A DNA stretch of 64,000 nt from the NCBI RefSeq assembly GCF_017313105.1, contig NZ_JAFLND010000002.1, forward strand, positions 1-64,000, in the 5' to 3' direction. A program made the position numbers and the translations under genes. The notes below the pieces were generated by a model that was given only the letters and a program-made list of their open reading frames with translations, was not told the origin of the DNA and made no database searches. Source of the stretch: [Muricauda] lutisoli (nom. illeg.) (GTDB lineage Bacteria; Bacteroidota; Bacteroidia; Flavobacteriales; Flavobacteriaceae). The number at the start of each line of letters is the position of its first letter. Position 1 is the stretch's first letter. This document shows, in pieces, positions 44,105-54,997 of the stretch.

Positions 44105-44873
44105 TTTTTTACTGTTTTTTTTATGGGTTTCCCTAGCTTGGGGGCAGTTTACCATACCCGAAAAGCCGCAAAAAGAAACGAGTGTTTACGATTATGTGAA
44201 CCTGTTGCCCCCTTCACAGAGCAATGCACTGGAGCAAAAGCTGGTACGATATTCCGATAGTACATCCACCCAAATTGTAGTTGCCATTATAAGCTCTACC
44301 GAAGGTGAGGAAATCAATTTCTTGGGAGCACAGTGGGGACAAAAGTGGGGCATTGGACAAGAGGACAAGGATAATGGTGTGCTTATACTTTTGGCCAGGG
44401 ACGACCGTAGAATTGCAATCAACACAGGCTATGGTGTGGAGGGCAGGCTTACCGATTTAATGTCGAGACGCATTATAGAAACCGTTATTATCCCCGAATT
44501 TAAAAAGGGCGATTATTATGGCGGTCTGGACAAAGGTTCCGATGCCATTTTTAAAGTTTTAACCGGTGAATTTACCGAGGACCGCTCTTTTGGTAGCGGC
44601 AAAAAAATCCCGATAGATGCCCTCTTTCCCATCATTATTTTTATTGTGATCATTATTATTTTGTGGAGTCGCAAAAACAAGGGTGGCGGTGGTCGCGGTG
44701 GCCGTAGAGGCCGGGGGCTCGATATTTGGGACATGATCATACTTAGCAACATGGGGCGTAGTTCCGGGTCTTCCGGTGGCTTTGGCAGTGGAGGCTTTGG
44801 CGGTAGCGGTGGTTTTGGTGGCGGTTTCGGTGGTGGAGGCTTTGGAGGCGGAGGTGCCTCTGGCGGATGGTAA
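44085..44873 (+). CDS. TPM-domain membrane protein with Gly-rich tail (YgcG-like)
   Basis: 262 residues. Signal peptide (1-20), TPM domain (about 30-165: 'VYDYVNLLPPSQSNALEQKL', 'STQIVVAIISSTEGEEI', 'NGVLILLARDDRRIAINTGYGVEG'), one TM helix (about 181-197, LFPIIIFIVIIIILW), a basic stretch and a Gly/Phe/Ser-rich C-terminal tail with repeated GGFGG. The tail is typical of YgcG-type proteins. It overlaps the previous TPM gene by 20 nt. Last gene of the M23-merR-lemA-TPM-TPM unit. Confidence 0.92.
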   Translation: MLYPKGSFLLFFLWVSLAWGQFTIPEKPQKETSVYDYVNLLPPSQSNALEQKLVRYSDSTSTQIVVAIISSTEGEEINFLGAQWGQKWGIGQEDKDNGVLILLARDDRRIAINTGYGVEGRLTDLMSRRIIETVIIPEFKKGDYYGGLDKGSDAIFKVLTGEFTEDRSFGSGKKIPIDALFPIIIFIVIIIILWSRKNKGGGGRGGRRGRGLDIWDMIILSNMGRSSGSSGGFGSGGFGGSGGFGGGFGGGGFGGGGASGGW

Positions 44874-44927
44874 ATCCATGCGAAAGCAACCAAAACATCT
44901 TGTCATCATCTTCTCGGTAAAGCTGTT

Positions 44928-45419
44928 ATGTCAAAGAAAATCCTTCTTCTACTTGTTACGGTTCTGGCCTTCTCATGCAATGCTGATAACGATTCAATAG
45001 ATTTAGATTGTTCAGCCGTTCTTTGTGCTGCAGCGGACAATATGCTTTATCTTAAGTTTTTGAATCCAGAAAACGATGAGGACTTATTGGCCAATGGAAC
45101 TATCAACATCAACCTGATTGAAATAGTGAATGAAAAAAGTGCTGATGTGACCTTTACGGTTGAAGAATATCCTGACATGGGTATGTTTTTGATCATTCCT
45201 ATTTCTACGGAATCGTTTGGTCAAAAAAGTTTCACAATAGATTTTTACGAAGGTGATTCGTTCACTGTCAGTTTTGAAACAAGTCTCCTCGATGATGGAG
45301 GATGTTGCGGCCCATATACGACCATAGCGAGTTTTAGCCTAGACAACTATTCACATGAATTGGTGGAACCTTCGTTTCTGCCCGTTTTCAGTACTGTCTA
45401 TATTCCAAATCTTGATTAA
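44928..45419 (+). CDS. Lipoprotein of unknown function
   Basis: 163 residues. Lipobox LAFSC (Cys17). The mature part has a Cys pair near the start (CSAVLC, about 28-33) and another near the C-terminus (GGCCGPY), and a beta-rich pattern suggestive of an immunoglobulin-like sandwich. I do not recognise a family. It lies 54 nt after the TPM gene; no terminator is seen between them. Confidence 0.7.
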   Translation: MSKKILLLLVTVLAFSCNADNDSIDLDCSAVLCAAADNMLYLKFLNPENDEDLLANGTININLIEIVNEKSADVTFTVEEYPDMGMFLIIPISTESFGQKSFTIDFYEGDSFTVSFETSLLDDGGCCGPYTTIASFSLDNYSHELVEPSFLPVFSTVYIPNLD

Positions 45420-45686
45420 AACCTCATAAACCGAGGGCCACCTCTTTTATTTGGAGCTCCCTTGCCAACAAAGGAATCAAACATTATAGTTAAACTGCCC
45501 ATAAGGATCTTTTAAGTACGGTTCCTTGAAAATCCAGCACAAAAAAATTAATGGGATGGGATAAAGCTCGAGACTTGTTCCATTTATAAATTCAATAAGG
45601 CCATCTGTAAACTATCAGGTTTTCCAATGGCCATTTTTAACTATCTTGCTGTTAGATAAAATTCTGAATTAAATATTCTCTTCTAC

Positions 45687-48600
45687 ATGTTTCAGTCCTA
45701 TAAAGCGCTCCTTATTGCATTCTTCATCCTTTTCACATCCTGTAAAAACAAGAACGGTTCGGAAACGGACAACCTTTTTAAGTTCAAGGATTACATTAGC
45801 TATCACACCAATGCCAACCAAAGTATTTCCACTCCCATTACCATAGCCTTGGCCCAGCAACTGGAGCAGTTTGAATTGACCCAAGAACTTCCCAAGGAAT
45901 ATCTGGACATTTCACCAGAGGTGGATGGCAAGTTGATCATCGAAAACGGCAGGCAGCTCACCTTTCAGCCAACAGAACACCTAAAACCAAATACCGAATA
46001 CACCATTAGTTTGAAGCTCGACAAACTCTTCGAGGAAATTGAGAGTGAGTTCAAGACCTACACTTTTAAGTTTAAGACCATTGCGCCAAATTTTAGAGTC
46101 AATCTGGGGGATTTGCAATCTTACAGCAAAGATTGGCAGTACCTCACGGGCACTTTGGATGCTTCGGACATGCTGGATGCCTCAAAAATAAAAACGGTAC
46201 TGAGTGTTAAGCAAGGAGAAGAAAACATTCCCGTAAAATGGGACAACATTTCGGATAATGCACAGTACTTCAGTTTCAGAATTGATAGCATTTCCAGAAA
46301 AACGGACGATAGTGAACTTACAATCGAATGGACAGGCGACGCCTACAATATTGAGAATCAAGGTTCGGAAACCTATCCCATACCGGGCAAGAACAAATTT
46401 GTAATCGTTGACGCCAAAACCACAGCGGCACCCAATGCAGTGCTTACCCTAAATTTCTCGGAACCCTTGGAGCAAGAGCAAAACCTGAATGGTTTGGTAA
46501 CCATTGAAAACGCTGAAAGCCTACGATACGAAATCAACGGAAACGTTTTGAGTATATACCCCTCCAACCGGATTTTGGGCGAAGTACGCGTCAATGCCTT
46601 TCAAGGTATCAAAAGCGAATATGGATTTACCTTGAAGGATAATTTCTCCGAGCTAGTCTCTTTTGAGCAGTTAAAACCGGCCGTTCGATTGATTTCCAAA
46701 GGAAGCATACTGCCCAATGCAGCTTCCACACCAATTTACTTTGAAACGGTCAACCTTGCAGCAGTTGAAGTTCGAGTGATTCAGGTGTACGAGGACAATA
46801 TGCTTCAATACCTCCAATTCTATGATTTGACTGAAAACTACAGTCCAGATTTTAGACCGGTGGGGCGCAGGGTTGCCTATAAAGTAATCCCGCTCACGGA
46901 AGATGGAAACAAAAATACCAGCTATTGGCAGGCGCACGGTTTGGATTTATCCGAATTGATCAAAATACATCCAGGTTCGCTGTATCGGGTCGAGTTCAGT
47001 TTCAAGAAAGAGCATACCACATACGATTGCGGGGACAGTGCTGCAACCGAAGAAACACCTACGGCCTATGCATTAGAGCAAAGCTCCGATGAGGCCTCGG
47101 AAGAAGAACGCTATTGGGACAACGAAATCTACGATTACAGAAACTACGACTACAATTGGGAACAGCGGGACAATCCCTGTCACTCTGCCTACTACAACTA
47201 CGATAGAATAGCCGCAACCAATTTATTGGGAAGCGATTTGGGGCTAATCGTTAAAAAAGGAAGCAACCGCTCCCATCATTTTGCAGTGACCAATCTGCTT
47301 ACCACCCAACCCGTGGCGGGCGCCAAAATAAAGCTCTATAATTACCAGCAACAACTTGTCGGCGAAACCACGACCGATGCGAAAGGCCTTTCCGTTTACG
47401 ATAGCGACAAAGGCTTTGCTTTTGCCGTAGCGGAGCACAGTAACAACTTTGCCTACGCTAAACTTGCGGACGGCAATGCATTGTCACTTAGTAAATTCGA
47501 TGTGTCAGGTGAAAAGCTCCAGAAAGGCCTACAAGGCTATTTATATACCGAAAGAGGTGTGCACAGACCAGGCGATGTCATCCATTTAACCTTTGTTCTG
47601 GATGATAATGCCAATCCCTTGCCCAAAGGGCATCCGGTGACTTTGGAAATTAGCGATGCGCGCGGCAAATTGATACAGCGAAATGTTTTAAAAGAGGGAA
47701 GCATTCCAGTTGCTGATGGTTTGTATGCAAAAAAAGAAAAGAATTTTTACTACTTCCCCATTCCAACGGAAGCTACGGCCCCAACAGGGAATTGGTCGGC
47801 CAAAGTAATCGTGGGGGGAGCGCAATTCAGTAAAACCTTAAAAGTGGCCACGGTAAAGCCGAATCGATTAAAAGTGGATTTCTCTTTTGATGACGAAGTA
47901 CTGGAAGCCAATTCCTTCAACAGAGGAAAAGCCGAGGTGAAATGGTTGCACGGTGCTCCCGCCCGAAACCTTAAAATCGACATTAATGCCACGTTGAGTC
48001 AAACTTCCACGGCCTTTCCAAAGTATAGAAATTATATTTTCCAAGATCCCGTGCGAACCTTCAACCAGACCGAATTGCAGTGGGTTTCATCAAATTTGAA
48101 TGCCAATGGCGTACTGGATATCAACAAAAAAATAGATGTGAACGGCAATGCTCCAGGAATGTTACAAGCCACCTTTACCACAAAGGTTTTTGAAGGTGGA
48201 GGCGACTTTTCCATAGATGTGTTCTCCAAAAATTTGGCGCCGTTTTCCAATTTTGTAGGGCTCCGTTCACCAGAAGCCAAACAATATGGGTCTTTCTTAA
48301 CGGACGATAACAATACATTTGATGTGGTTACGGTTGATGCGCAAGGAAACCCATCGGGCAATCGAAAATTAAAAGTGAACGTATTCAAAATTGAATGGCG
48401 CTGGTGGTGGAACCGCGGGTATGACAACCTATCACGCTATGAAAATGCCACCGTTCACCGACCTTTCAAAGAAATGGAGATCACTACGGGAAGTGATGGC
48501 AAGGCCAATTTCAATATCAATGTCCCGGATGAGCAAGGCGGACGTTTTCTGATTCGGGTAATCGATGAAGTTTCCGGTCACGCCACAGGTCGTACCGCGT

Positions 48601-51245
48601 ATTTCTACCGCAATTGGTGGCGAAGACCAGCATCTGCAGATGCCGAGAGCTCCAAAGTTTTGATTTTCTCCACCGACAAGGAAACATATACCCTTGGAGA
48701 AGAAGCAAGAGTCACTTTCCCATCGGATAACGGCGGCCGTGCGCTGATCAGCATCGAAAATGGCACCGAAGTACTCTCACAACAATGGATAGAAACCTCT
48801 ACCAAAGAAACTAGGGCCACCATCCCGATTACAGCGGAAATGGCACCGAATGCCTATGTGAACATTTCCTTGTTGCAACCACACAGCCAGGCTAAAAATG
48901 ACCTGCCCATCCGATTGTACGGCGTTGTTCCGCTCTTGGTAGAAAATCCCGCAACATTTTTAGAGCCACAGATCAGTATGCCCAATGTGCTGCAACCGGA
49001 AACATCATATAATGTTACAGTTTCAGAAGCGGGCGAAAAACCAATGACCTATTCGTTAGCGGTTGTGGATGATGGCCTTTTGGACCTCACCCGTTTTAGT
49101 ACTCCTGACATTCACAGTTCTTTCTATGCTAGACAAGCACTGGGCGTAAAGACTTTCGATATATTTGACGATGTGATGGGAGCCTACTCAGTGAGTGTGG
49201 ACAATATTTACGCCATTGGCGGTGGTGGCATTGGCGCAGGTGGCAAAAACCGAAAAGCACAACGTTTCAAGCCAGTGGTGACGTATTTAGGCCCGTTTAC
49301 CTTGAAAGCAGGAGAAAAAGCAGTACACACCATTGACATGCCCAATTATGTCGGCTCTGTCCGAACCATGGTAGTTGCAGGAAATTTGAACAGTGCTTAC
49401 GGCAATGCAGAGAAAACCACACCTGTCCGCAAGCCGTTGATGGTATTGACTTCGATTCCACGAAAATTATCTCCCGGAGAGACGGTGACCATTCCCGTTA
49501 CCGTATTTGCAATGGAGTCCAAAGTAAAAAACGTAACGGTCAATATCGATGCAGGAAAGGCATTGGAACCCATCAATGGAACATCCAAAAACATCATCTT
49601 CAATGCGGTTGGGGAACAGATCGTCAATTTTGATTTTAAAGTCAATCCAACATCATCGTTCCAAACCATAAAAGTTACCGCTTCGGGAGCTGGGGAAAGT
49701 GCGTCCAACGAGACCGAAATCGATGTGGAAAACCCAAATCCTATTACCACCAAAAGCGAATTGTACACTTTAGAGGCCAATGATTCTCAAACCATCTCAA
49801 TGGAAACTTTTGGTACGTCGGGAACCAATGAAGCATTCATAGAATTCTCAACGCTTCCACCCATGGATTTCTCCAAACGAATGGATTATCTGTTGCGTTA
49901 CCCTCACGGATGCGTGGAACAGGTCACTTCCGCAGCCTTCCCTCAATTGTTCTTGCCGGATGTATTGGATATCACTTTTGATAGAAAAAAGGACATTGAG
50001 AACAACATAAAGGCTGCCATTGATAAGTTGGGCGATTTCCAGATTCCCAATGGGGGATTGAGCTACTGGCCCGGTTATGGCGCTGCCGATGATTGGGGAA
50101 CCTCTTATGCAGGGCATTTTATGTTGGAAGCCAAAAAAGAAGGGTATCAACTCCCCTTGACGTTCTTGAGCAATTGGTTGAGATATCAAAAAAATGCCGC
50201 GCGCCAATGGAGCAACCAGAGCACCTATTACAACGATGATGTTTCGCAAGCATACCGTTTGTACACCTTGGCCTTGGCACAACAACCCGAACTGGCCGCG
50301 ATGAACCGTTTACGGGAAACCGCAAACCTCAGCAACGAGGCTAAATGGAGATTGGCTGCCGCTTATGCCTTGGTTGGCAAAAAAGAGGTCGCAGAAGCCA
50401 TTGCACAAAAGGCAAGCATCAATTTCACACCCAACAGTTACAATTATAGAACCTATGGTTCCGTATTCCGAAACCGAGCTATGGCGTTGGAAACCATGGT
50501 CATATTGGGCGACTCACAACAAAGGGAACTGGCCATTTCCTTGGCCAAAAATTTATCATCACAGCGGTGGTACAGCACACAGGAAACTGCGTTTGCTCTC
50601 TTGGCCATGTCGAAAATGGTAATGAAAAATGGAGGCAGGTCCATCGACCTCACCTTTACCAGTAATGGAAAGGATATCAATGTTAAAACCGATAGGGCCA
50701 TAGCGCAACGGGAACTTTCCGTTACTTCCTTTAAAGAAGACATCGAAGTGAAAAACAACGAAGCAAATATCATCTACGTTACCCTCACACAAACTGGAAA
50801 ATTACCTGTTGGTGAGGAGTTGGCACAGCAACAAAATCTACGATTGTCGGTGAATTACGTAGATCCGCTTGGCAACTCGGTGAATGTGGGCGAGTTGCGA
50901 CAGGGAACAGAGTTCGAAGCAAAAGTGACCATTTTCAACAGTTCCGACGACTATATTGACAATGTTGCCTTGACACATATTATACCCAGCGGATGGGAAA
51001 TAGTGGACAACTCTTTTGTAAGCGGTGATAATGAAAATGCATCCAAAGCGGATTATGTGGATACTCGGGATGACCGAACCCATTTGTATTTTGATTTGGA
51101 CGCGAAAAAATCCAAAACCTTTACTATCAAGTTGAACGCATCGTTCTTGGGCGATTACTATTTACCCGGAGCCCAGGCTGAAGCGATGTACGACAACAAC
51201 TATCAAGCCCGAAACAAAGGGCAATGGGTAAAAATAGTTCAGTAA
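45687..51245 (+). CDS. Bacterial alpha-2-macroglobulin lipoprotein
   Basis: 1852 residues. Lipobox ILFTSC (Cys19), an Ig-like N-terminal region, then the MG-domain series: the 'GYLYTERGVHRPGDVIHLTF' block (about 610-630) and 'KETYTLGEEARVTFPS' are typical. Thioester motif CVEQ at Cys1409-Gln1412 within 'YPHGCVEQVTSAAFPQLFLP' is intact, followed by the alpha-helical TED toroid (about 1400-1680) and a C-terminal receptor-binding-like domain. It traps attacking proteases covalently in the periplasm. It is followed by pbpC after 7 nt, the standard bacterial A2M arrangement, coupling protease defence to repair of the wall. Confidence 0.95.
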   Translation: MFQSYKALLIAFFILFTSCKNKNGSETDNLFKFKDYISYHTNANQSISTPITIALAQQLEQFELTQELPKEYLDISPEVDGKLIIENGRQLTFQPTEHLKPNTEYTISLKLDKLFEEIESEFKTYTFKFKTIAPNFRVNLGDLQSYSKDWQYLTGTLDASDMLDASKIKTVLSVKQGEENIPVKWDNISDNAQYFSFRIDSISRKTDDSELTIEWTGDAYNIENQGSETYPIPGKNKFVIVDAKTTAAPNAVLTLNFSEPLEQEQNLNGLVTIENAESLRYEINGNVLSIYPSNRILGEVRVNAFQGIKSEYGFTLKDNFSELVSFEQLKPAVRLISKGSILPNAASTPIYFETVNLAAVEVRVIQVYEDNMLQYLQFYDLTENYSPDFRPVGRRVAYKVIPLTEDGNKNTSYWQAHGLDLSELIKIHPGSLYRVEFSFKKEHTTYDCGDSAATEETPTAYALEQSSDEASEEERYWDNEIYDYRNYDYNWEQRDNPCHSAYYNYDRIAATNLLGSDLGLIVKKGSNRSHHFAVTNLLTTQPVAGAKIKLYNYQQQLVGETTTDAKGLSVYDSDKGFAFAVAEHSNNFAYAKLADGNALSLSKFDVSGEKLQKGLQGYLYTERGVHRPGDVIHLTFVLDDNANPLPKGHPVTLEISDARGKLIQRNVLKEGSIPVADGLYAKKEKNFYYFPIPTEATAPTGNWSAKVIVGGAQFSKTLKVATVKPNRLKVDFSFDDEVLEANSFNRGKAEVKWLHGAPARNLKIDINATLSQTSTAFPKYRNYIFQDPVRTFNQTELQWVSSNLNANGVLDINKKIDVNGNAPGMLQATFTTKVFEGGGDFSIDVFSKNLAPFSNFVGLRSPEAKQYGSFLTDDNNTFDVVTVDAQGNPSGNRKLKVNVFKIEWRWWWNRGYDNLSRYENATVHRPFKEMEITTGSDGKANFNINVPDEQGGRFLIRVIDEVSGHATGRTAYFYRNWWRRPASADAESSKVLIFSTDKETYTLGEEARVTFPSDNGGRALISIENGTEVLSQQWIETSTKETRATIPITAEMAPNAYVNISLLQPHSQAKNDLPIRLYGVVPLLVENPATFLEPQISMPNVLQPETSYNVTVSEAGEKPMTYSLAVVDDGLLDLTRFSTPDIHSSFYARQALGVKTFDIFDDVMGAYSVSVDNIYAIGGGGIGAGGKNRKAQRFKPVVTYLGPFTLKAGEKAVHTIDMPNYVGSVRTMVVAGNLNSAYGNAEKTTPVRKPLMVLTSIPRKLSPGETVTIPVTVFAMESKVKNVTVNIDAGKALEPINGTSKNIIFNAVGEQIVNFDFKVNPTSSFQTIKVTASGAGESASNETEIDVENPNPITTKSELYTLEANDSQTISMETFGTSGTNEAFIEFSTLPPMDFSKRMDYLLRYPHGCVEQVTSAAFPQLFLPDVLDITFDRKKDIENNIKAAIDKLGDFQIPNGGLSYWPGYGAADDWGTSYAGHFMLEAKKEGYQLPLTFLSNWLRYQKNAARQWSNQSTYYNDDVSQAYRLYTLALAQQPELAAMNRLRETANLSNEAKWRLAAAYALVGKKEVAEAIAQKASINFTPNSYNYRTYGSVFRNRAMALETMVILGDSQQRELAISLAKNLSSQRWYSTQETAFALLAMSKMVMKNGGRSIDLTFTSNGKDINVKTDRAIAQRELSVTSFKEDIEVKNNEANIIYVTLTQTGKLPVGEELAQQQNLRLSVNYVDPLGNSVNVGELRQGTEFEAKVTIFNSSDDYIDNVALTHIIPSGWEIVDNSFVSGDNENASKADYVDTRDDRTHLYFDLDAKKSKTFTIKLNASFLGDYYLPGAQAEAMYDNNYQARNKGQWVKIVQ

Positions 51246-51252
51246 TTGTTGA

Positions 51253-53625
51253 ATGAGTGAATTTTTATCGCCAGTAAAGAGAATATTTATCAACCATAAG
51301 ATCAAGTTCGGTGTATTTTCCATTGTTTTGACTTTATGGTTGTTTTGCCTGCCCAATAATCTGTTCGAAGACCCAACATCCACAGTCGTTGAAAGCTCGG
51401 AAGGCTCACTCATCGGGGCACGAATTGCGGACGATGGCCAATGGCGATTTCCTAAAATGGATGCTGTTCCCGAACGCTTTAAGCAGAGTATCCTACTTTT
51501 TGAGGACGAGTATTTTTATCGGCATCCAGGGTTTAATCCGATTTCCATCCTTAAGGCTATCGGGCATAATCTTACCAAAGAAACCAGAAGGGGCGGCAGT
51601 ACCATCACCCAGCAAGTGATAAGATTGAGCAGAAAAAACCAAAGCAGAACCTACTGGGAGAAACTCATCGAAGTATTTATGGCGACCCGATTGGAACTAC
51701 GCTACTCCAAGGAAGAAATTTTGAAACTATACGCATCCCACACACCTTATGGTGGTAATGTCGTAGGATTGGAGACAGCGGCTTGGCGCTATTTTAGGAT
51801 TCCAGCACACGAATTGAGCTGGGGACAATCCGCCGCCTTGGCCGTTTTGCCCAATGCACCTGCCCTTATTTTCCCAGGTAGAAACGAACAGGCTTTTTTG
51901 GACAAGCGCAACCGATTGTTGAAAAAGCTATGGGAAAAAGAAGTCATTGATGAGACTACCTACGAATTGGCCGTAGCCGAACCTTTGCCACAAAAACCTT
52001 TCCCTTTGCCCGATGTGGCGCCCCATCTTACCGAACGTATCAGAAACGAGCATCCTGGCAAACGTGTCACCACTTCGCTGCAACGACCATTGCAACAACG
52101 ACTGAATCTTTTGGCAGAACGGCATTATCGGCAATTGCAAAGCAACGAGATACACAATTTGGCTATTTTGGTAATGGATGTAGAAACCCGTAAAGTGCTC
52201 GGGTATGTGGGGAATTCGCCTTCGGAAGAAACACACGCCAACTATGTGGACATCATCACAAAAAAAAGAAGCACGGGCAGTACCTTAAAGCCCTTTTTAT
52301 TTGCTTCCTTGTTGAATGAAGGCCAATTGTTACCGAACAGTCTGGTGGAAGATGTTCCTACGGTGATCAACGGATATAATCCCAAAAACTTTGATTTGAG
52401 CCATGCTGGGGCGGTACCTGCAAGCAAAGCACTGTCCCGTTCACTGAACGTGCCCGCCGTCCGTTTGTTACGTGCATATGGGCTTCAAAAGTTCTATAAC
52501 AAGCTCCACAAAATGAAGATGGAATCTTTGGACAAACCATCATCCTACTATGGACTCTCCTTGATTCTCGGTGGTGCGGAAAGTTCCCTTTGGGAAGTAA
52601 CCTCAACGTATGCCGCAATGGCCTCCAGTCTAAATTATTTTTTGACCCATTCCAGCACGTATAGAAACCAAGAATTTACCAAGGCTACCTATTTACAAAA
52701 TGAGACCAAGGATTTTGGCAAGGAACAGTTTGACCCTTTGGTTTTCGGCGCTGGGGCCATCTACAACACTTTTCAGTCCATGTACGAGGTCAACCGACCT
52801 GAAGGCGACGAAAATTGGCAATTTTTTGATTCTTCCCAACCCATTGCCTGGAAAACCGGGACAAGTTTCGGATTTAAAGATGCATGGGCCGTGGGGGTCA
52901 CGCCAAAATACGCCATTGGGGTATGGGCCGGCAATGCCGATGGCGAGGGCAGACCGGGGCTTACGGGCATCACGGCCGCCGCCCCTCTACTTTTTGATGT
53001 GCTGGACGCCCTACCACAAAGCGGTTGGTTCCAAGAACCTTTTGATGACCTTGTTGAGCTGGAAGTTTGTGCCCAAAGTGGATTTCGTGCTTCGGTTTAT
53101 TGTGATGAAATCAAAAAAGAATGGGTCCCCACACATGGTACAAGAAGTGGCCCATGCCCATATCATCAACAGTTGTTTTTAGATGCTTCGGAACAGTATA
53201 GAGTAAATTCAGAGTGCTATCCTTTAGAAGATATGGTAGCCAAAAACTGGTTGGTGCTCCCCCCTATTCCCGAATATTATTATGCTTCTTCAAATCCAAA
53301 CTATAAACCTTTACCACCTTATCTGGAAGGTTGTTCCACTTTGGAAAACAATTTGATGGAATTCATCTACCCGAAGAAAAACGAAGTCGTGCTACTTCCG
53401 AAGGATTTGGGCACCAAAACATCAGAAATCATTCTAAAACTGGCGCACCAACAATCCAAAGCCATCATTTATTGGTATTTGGATGAACTATTTGTCGGCA
53501 AGACCGAGAATTTTCACGAGCTGATGCTACCCGTCGAACCTGGGGAATATATGCTCACAGCCGTAGATGATAAGGGCAACCGGATTCAACAAAATATTCA
53601 AGTTCGATTGGCTTCGGGCGAATAA
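51253..53625 (+). CDS. pbpC: Penicillin-binding protein 1C
   Basis: 790 residues. TM anchor (about 18-34). GT51 transglycosylase domain (about 60-230) with catalytic Glu84 in FEDEYFYRHPG and 'RRGGSTITQQVIRLS'. Transpeptidase (about 300-560): SxxK at Ser343-Lys346 (STLK), SLN at about 395-397 (SRSLNVPA), KTGT at 534-537. A C-terminal BiPBP_C domain (about 700-785) marks class 1C. Periplasmic peptidoglycan polymerase, paired with alpha-2-macroglobulin in one operon. Its stop codon abuts the convergent der stop codon. Confidence 0.96.
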   Translation: MSEFLSPVKRIFINHKIKFGVFSIVLTLWLFCLPNNLFEDPTSTVVESSEGSLIGARIADDGQWRFPKMDAVPERFKQSILLFEDEYFYRHPGFNPISILKAIGHNLTKETRRGGSTITQQVIRLSRKNQSRTYWEKLIEVFMATRLELRYSKEEILKLYASHTPYGGNVVGLETAAWRYFRIPAHELSWGQSAALAVLPNAPALIFPGRNEQAFLDKRNRLLKKLWEKEVIDETTYELAVAEPLPQKPFPLPDVAPHLTERIRNEHPGKRVTTSLQRPLQQRLNLLAERHYRQLQSNEIHNLAILVMDVETRKVLGYVGNSPSEETHANYVDIITKKRSTGSTLKPFLFASLLNEGQLLPNSLVEDVPTVINGYNPKNFDLSHAGAVPASKALSRSLNVPAVRLLRAYGLQKFYNKLHKMKMESLDKPSSYYGLSLILGGAESSLWEVTSTYAAMASSLNYFLTHSSTYRNQEFTKATYLQNETKDFGKEQFDPLVFGAGAIYNTFQSMYEVNRPEGDENWQFFDSSQPIAWKTGTSFGFKDAWAVGVTPKYAIGVWAGNADGEGRPGLTGITAAAPLLFDVLDALPQSGWFQEPFDDLVELEVCAQSGFRASVYCDEIKKEWVPTHGTRSGPCPYHQQLFLDASEQYRVNSECYPLEDMVAKNWLVLPPIPEYYYASSNPNYKPLPPYLEGCSTLENNLMEFIYPKKNEVVLLPKDLGTKTSEIILKLAHQQSKAIIYWYLDELFVGKTENFHELMLPVEPGEYMLTAVDDKGNRIQQNIQVRLASGE

Positions 53626-54927
53626 TTACTTCTTTCGCATAAAAATGGTCATGGGAACTCCTGTAAAATCAAAATTCTGCCTGATTTTATTCTCCAAAAA
53701 CCGTTTGTAAGGATCCTTCACATATTGGGGCAAGTTACAGAAAAAGGCAAACTGCGGATATGGTGTGGGCAATTGGGTGCAGAACTTGATCTTCACATAC
53801 TTTCCTTTGGTGGATGGTGGTGGTGTTTTTTCAATGATGGGAAGCATAATATCGTTCAACTTTCGTGTTGGGATGCGCCTTGAACGGTTATTGTATACTT
53901 CTACAGCCGTTTCGATAGCCTTGAAAATTCGTTGTTTGTTCAAAACTGAAATAAACAAAATCGGTACATCTTCAAAAGGGGAGATCACTTCTTTTATGCC
54001 TTTGGTGTACTCTTTTACCGAATTGGTCTCTTTTTCCACCAAATCCCATTTATTCACCAAGATCACTATGCCCTTATTGTTGCGCTGTGCGAGCCAAAAT
54101 ATGTTCTGTACCTGTCCATCAAAACCTCTAGTGGCATCCAACATCAAAATACATACATCACAATGTTCTATGGCACGAACCGAACGCATTACGGAGTAGA
54201 ACTCCAAATCCTCCTTTACTTTGGACTTTCTGCGGATACCGGCAGTATCCACTAAATTGAACTCGAACCCATACCGATTGTATTTGGTATCGATACTATC
54301 ACGGGTTGTCCCCGCAATGTCAGTAACAATATATCTATCCTCACCTATCAATGCATTGATAAAGGATGATTTTCCCGCATTTGGCCTTCCTACAACAGCG
54401 AACCTGGGCAACTCACTTTCTTCTTCCGCTTCGTCGGGAAGCACTTCCACAAGGGCATCCAATAAGTCTCCTGTACCGCTACCATTAATACTGGATATGG
54501 TATAGTATTCACCCAATCCCAGAGAATAAAACTCTACGGCATCGGCCAATCGTTTGTTGTTGTCCACTTTGTTGACAGCCAAAAAAGTAGGCTTATCGGC
54601 CCTGCGCAGGAGCTTGGCGACATCTTCGTCCATACCTGTTACTCCCGATTCCACATCCACCATAAAAATGATGGCATCCGCCTCATCAATGGCCAGTTCA
54701 ACTTGTTTGTCGATCTCTTTTTCAAACACGTCGTCGCTACCTACCACGTAACCACCGGTATCAATCAAAGAAAACTCTTTGCCGTTCCAATCACTTTTGC
54801 CGTAATGGCGGTCCCGTGTAACACCACTTACGGCATCGACAATCGCTTCACGGCGCTGAATGAGTCGGTTAAAAAAAGTGGACTTCCCAACATTGGGTCT
54901 TCCTACAATGGCTACGATAGCTCCCAT
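53626..54927 (-). CDS. der: Ribosome-biogenesis GTPase Der
   Basis: 433 residues with two tandem G domains and a KH-like C-terminus. First domain: GRPNVGKS (9-16), DTGG (56-59), NKVD (119-122). Second: GRPNAGKS (180-187), DTAG and NKWD. The C-terminal region ('[24 protein letters not shown]' pattern) is the KH-like domain. It acts in 50S subunit maturation. era lies 590 bp further on the same strand, after one plus-strand gene. A -7 element is at 54944-54951. Confidence 0.98.
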   Translation of the reverse strand: MGAIVAIVGRPNVGKSTFFNRLIQRREAIVDAVSGVTRDRHYGKSDWNGKEFSLIDTGGYVVGSDDVFEKEIDKQVELAIDEADAIIFMVDVESGVTGMDEDVAKLLRRADKPTFLAVNKVDNNKRLADAVEFYSLGLGEYYTISSINGSGTGDLLDALVEVLPDEAEEESELPRFAVVGRPNAGKSSFINALIGEDRYIVTDIAGTTRDSIDTKYNRYGFEFNLVDTAGIRRKSKVKEDLEFYSVMRSVRAIEHCDVCILMLDATRGFDGQVQNIFWLAQRNNKGIVILVNKWDLVEKETNSVKEYTKGIKEVISPFEDVPILFISVLNKQRIFKAIETAVEVYNNRSRRIPTRKLNDIMLPIIEKTPPPSTKGKYVKIKFCTQLPTPYPQFAFFCNLPQYVKDPYKRFLENKIRQNFDFTGVPMTIFMRKK

Positions 54928-54943
54928 TAGGTTTAATTTTTGG

Positions 54944-54951
54944 CAAAAATA
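54944..54951 (-). promoter_or_regulatory. -7 element for der
   Basis: TATTTTTG on the minus strand matches TAnnTTTG, 16 nt upstream of the der ATG. No clear TTG box. Confidence 0.4.
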
Positions 54952-54997
54952 CCATTTATTATGAAGAAAAAATGATACCTTTTTTCATCATTTTCAA

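Noticed and set aside
44516-44909. Pro-rich and Thr/Ala-rich minus-strand frames
   Set aside because: They are the antisense of the Gly-rich tail codons (GGx) of the TPM protein.
45599-45637. GGCCAT...ATGGCC with T-run as a terminator before the alpha-2-macroglobulin gene
   Set aside because: Only six pairs around a loop of over 20 nt; too weak to call.
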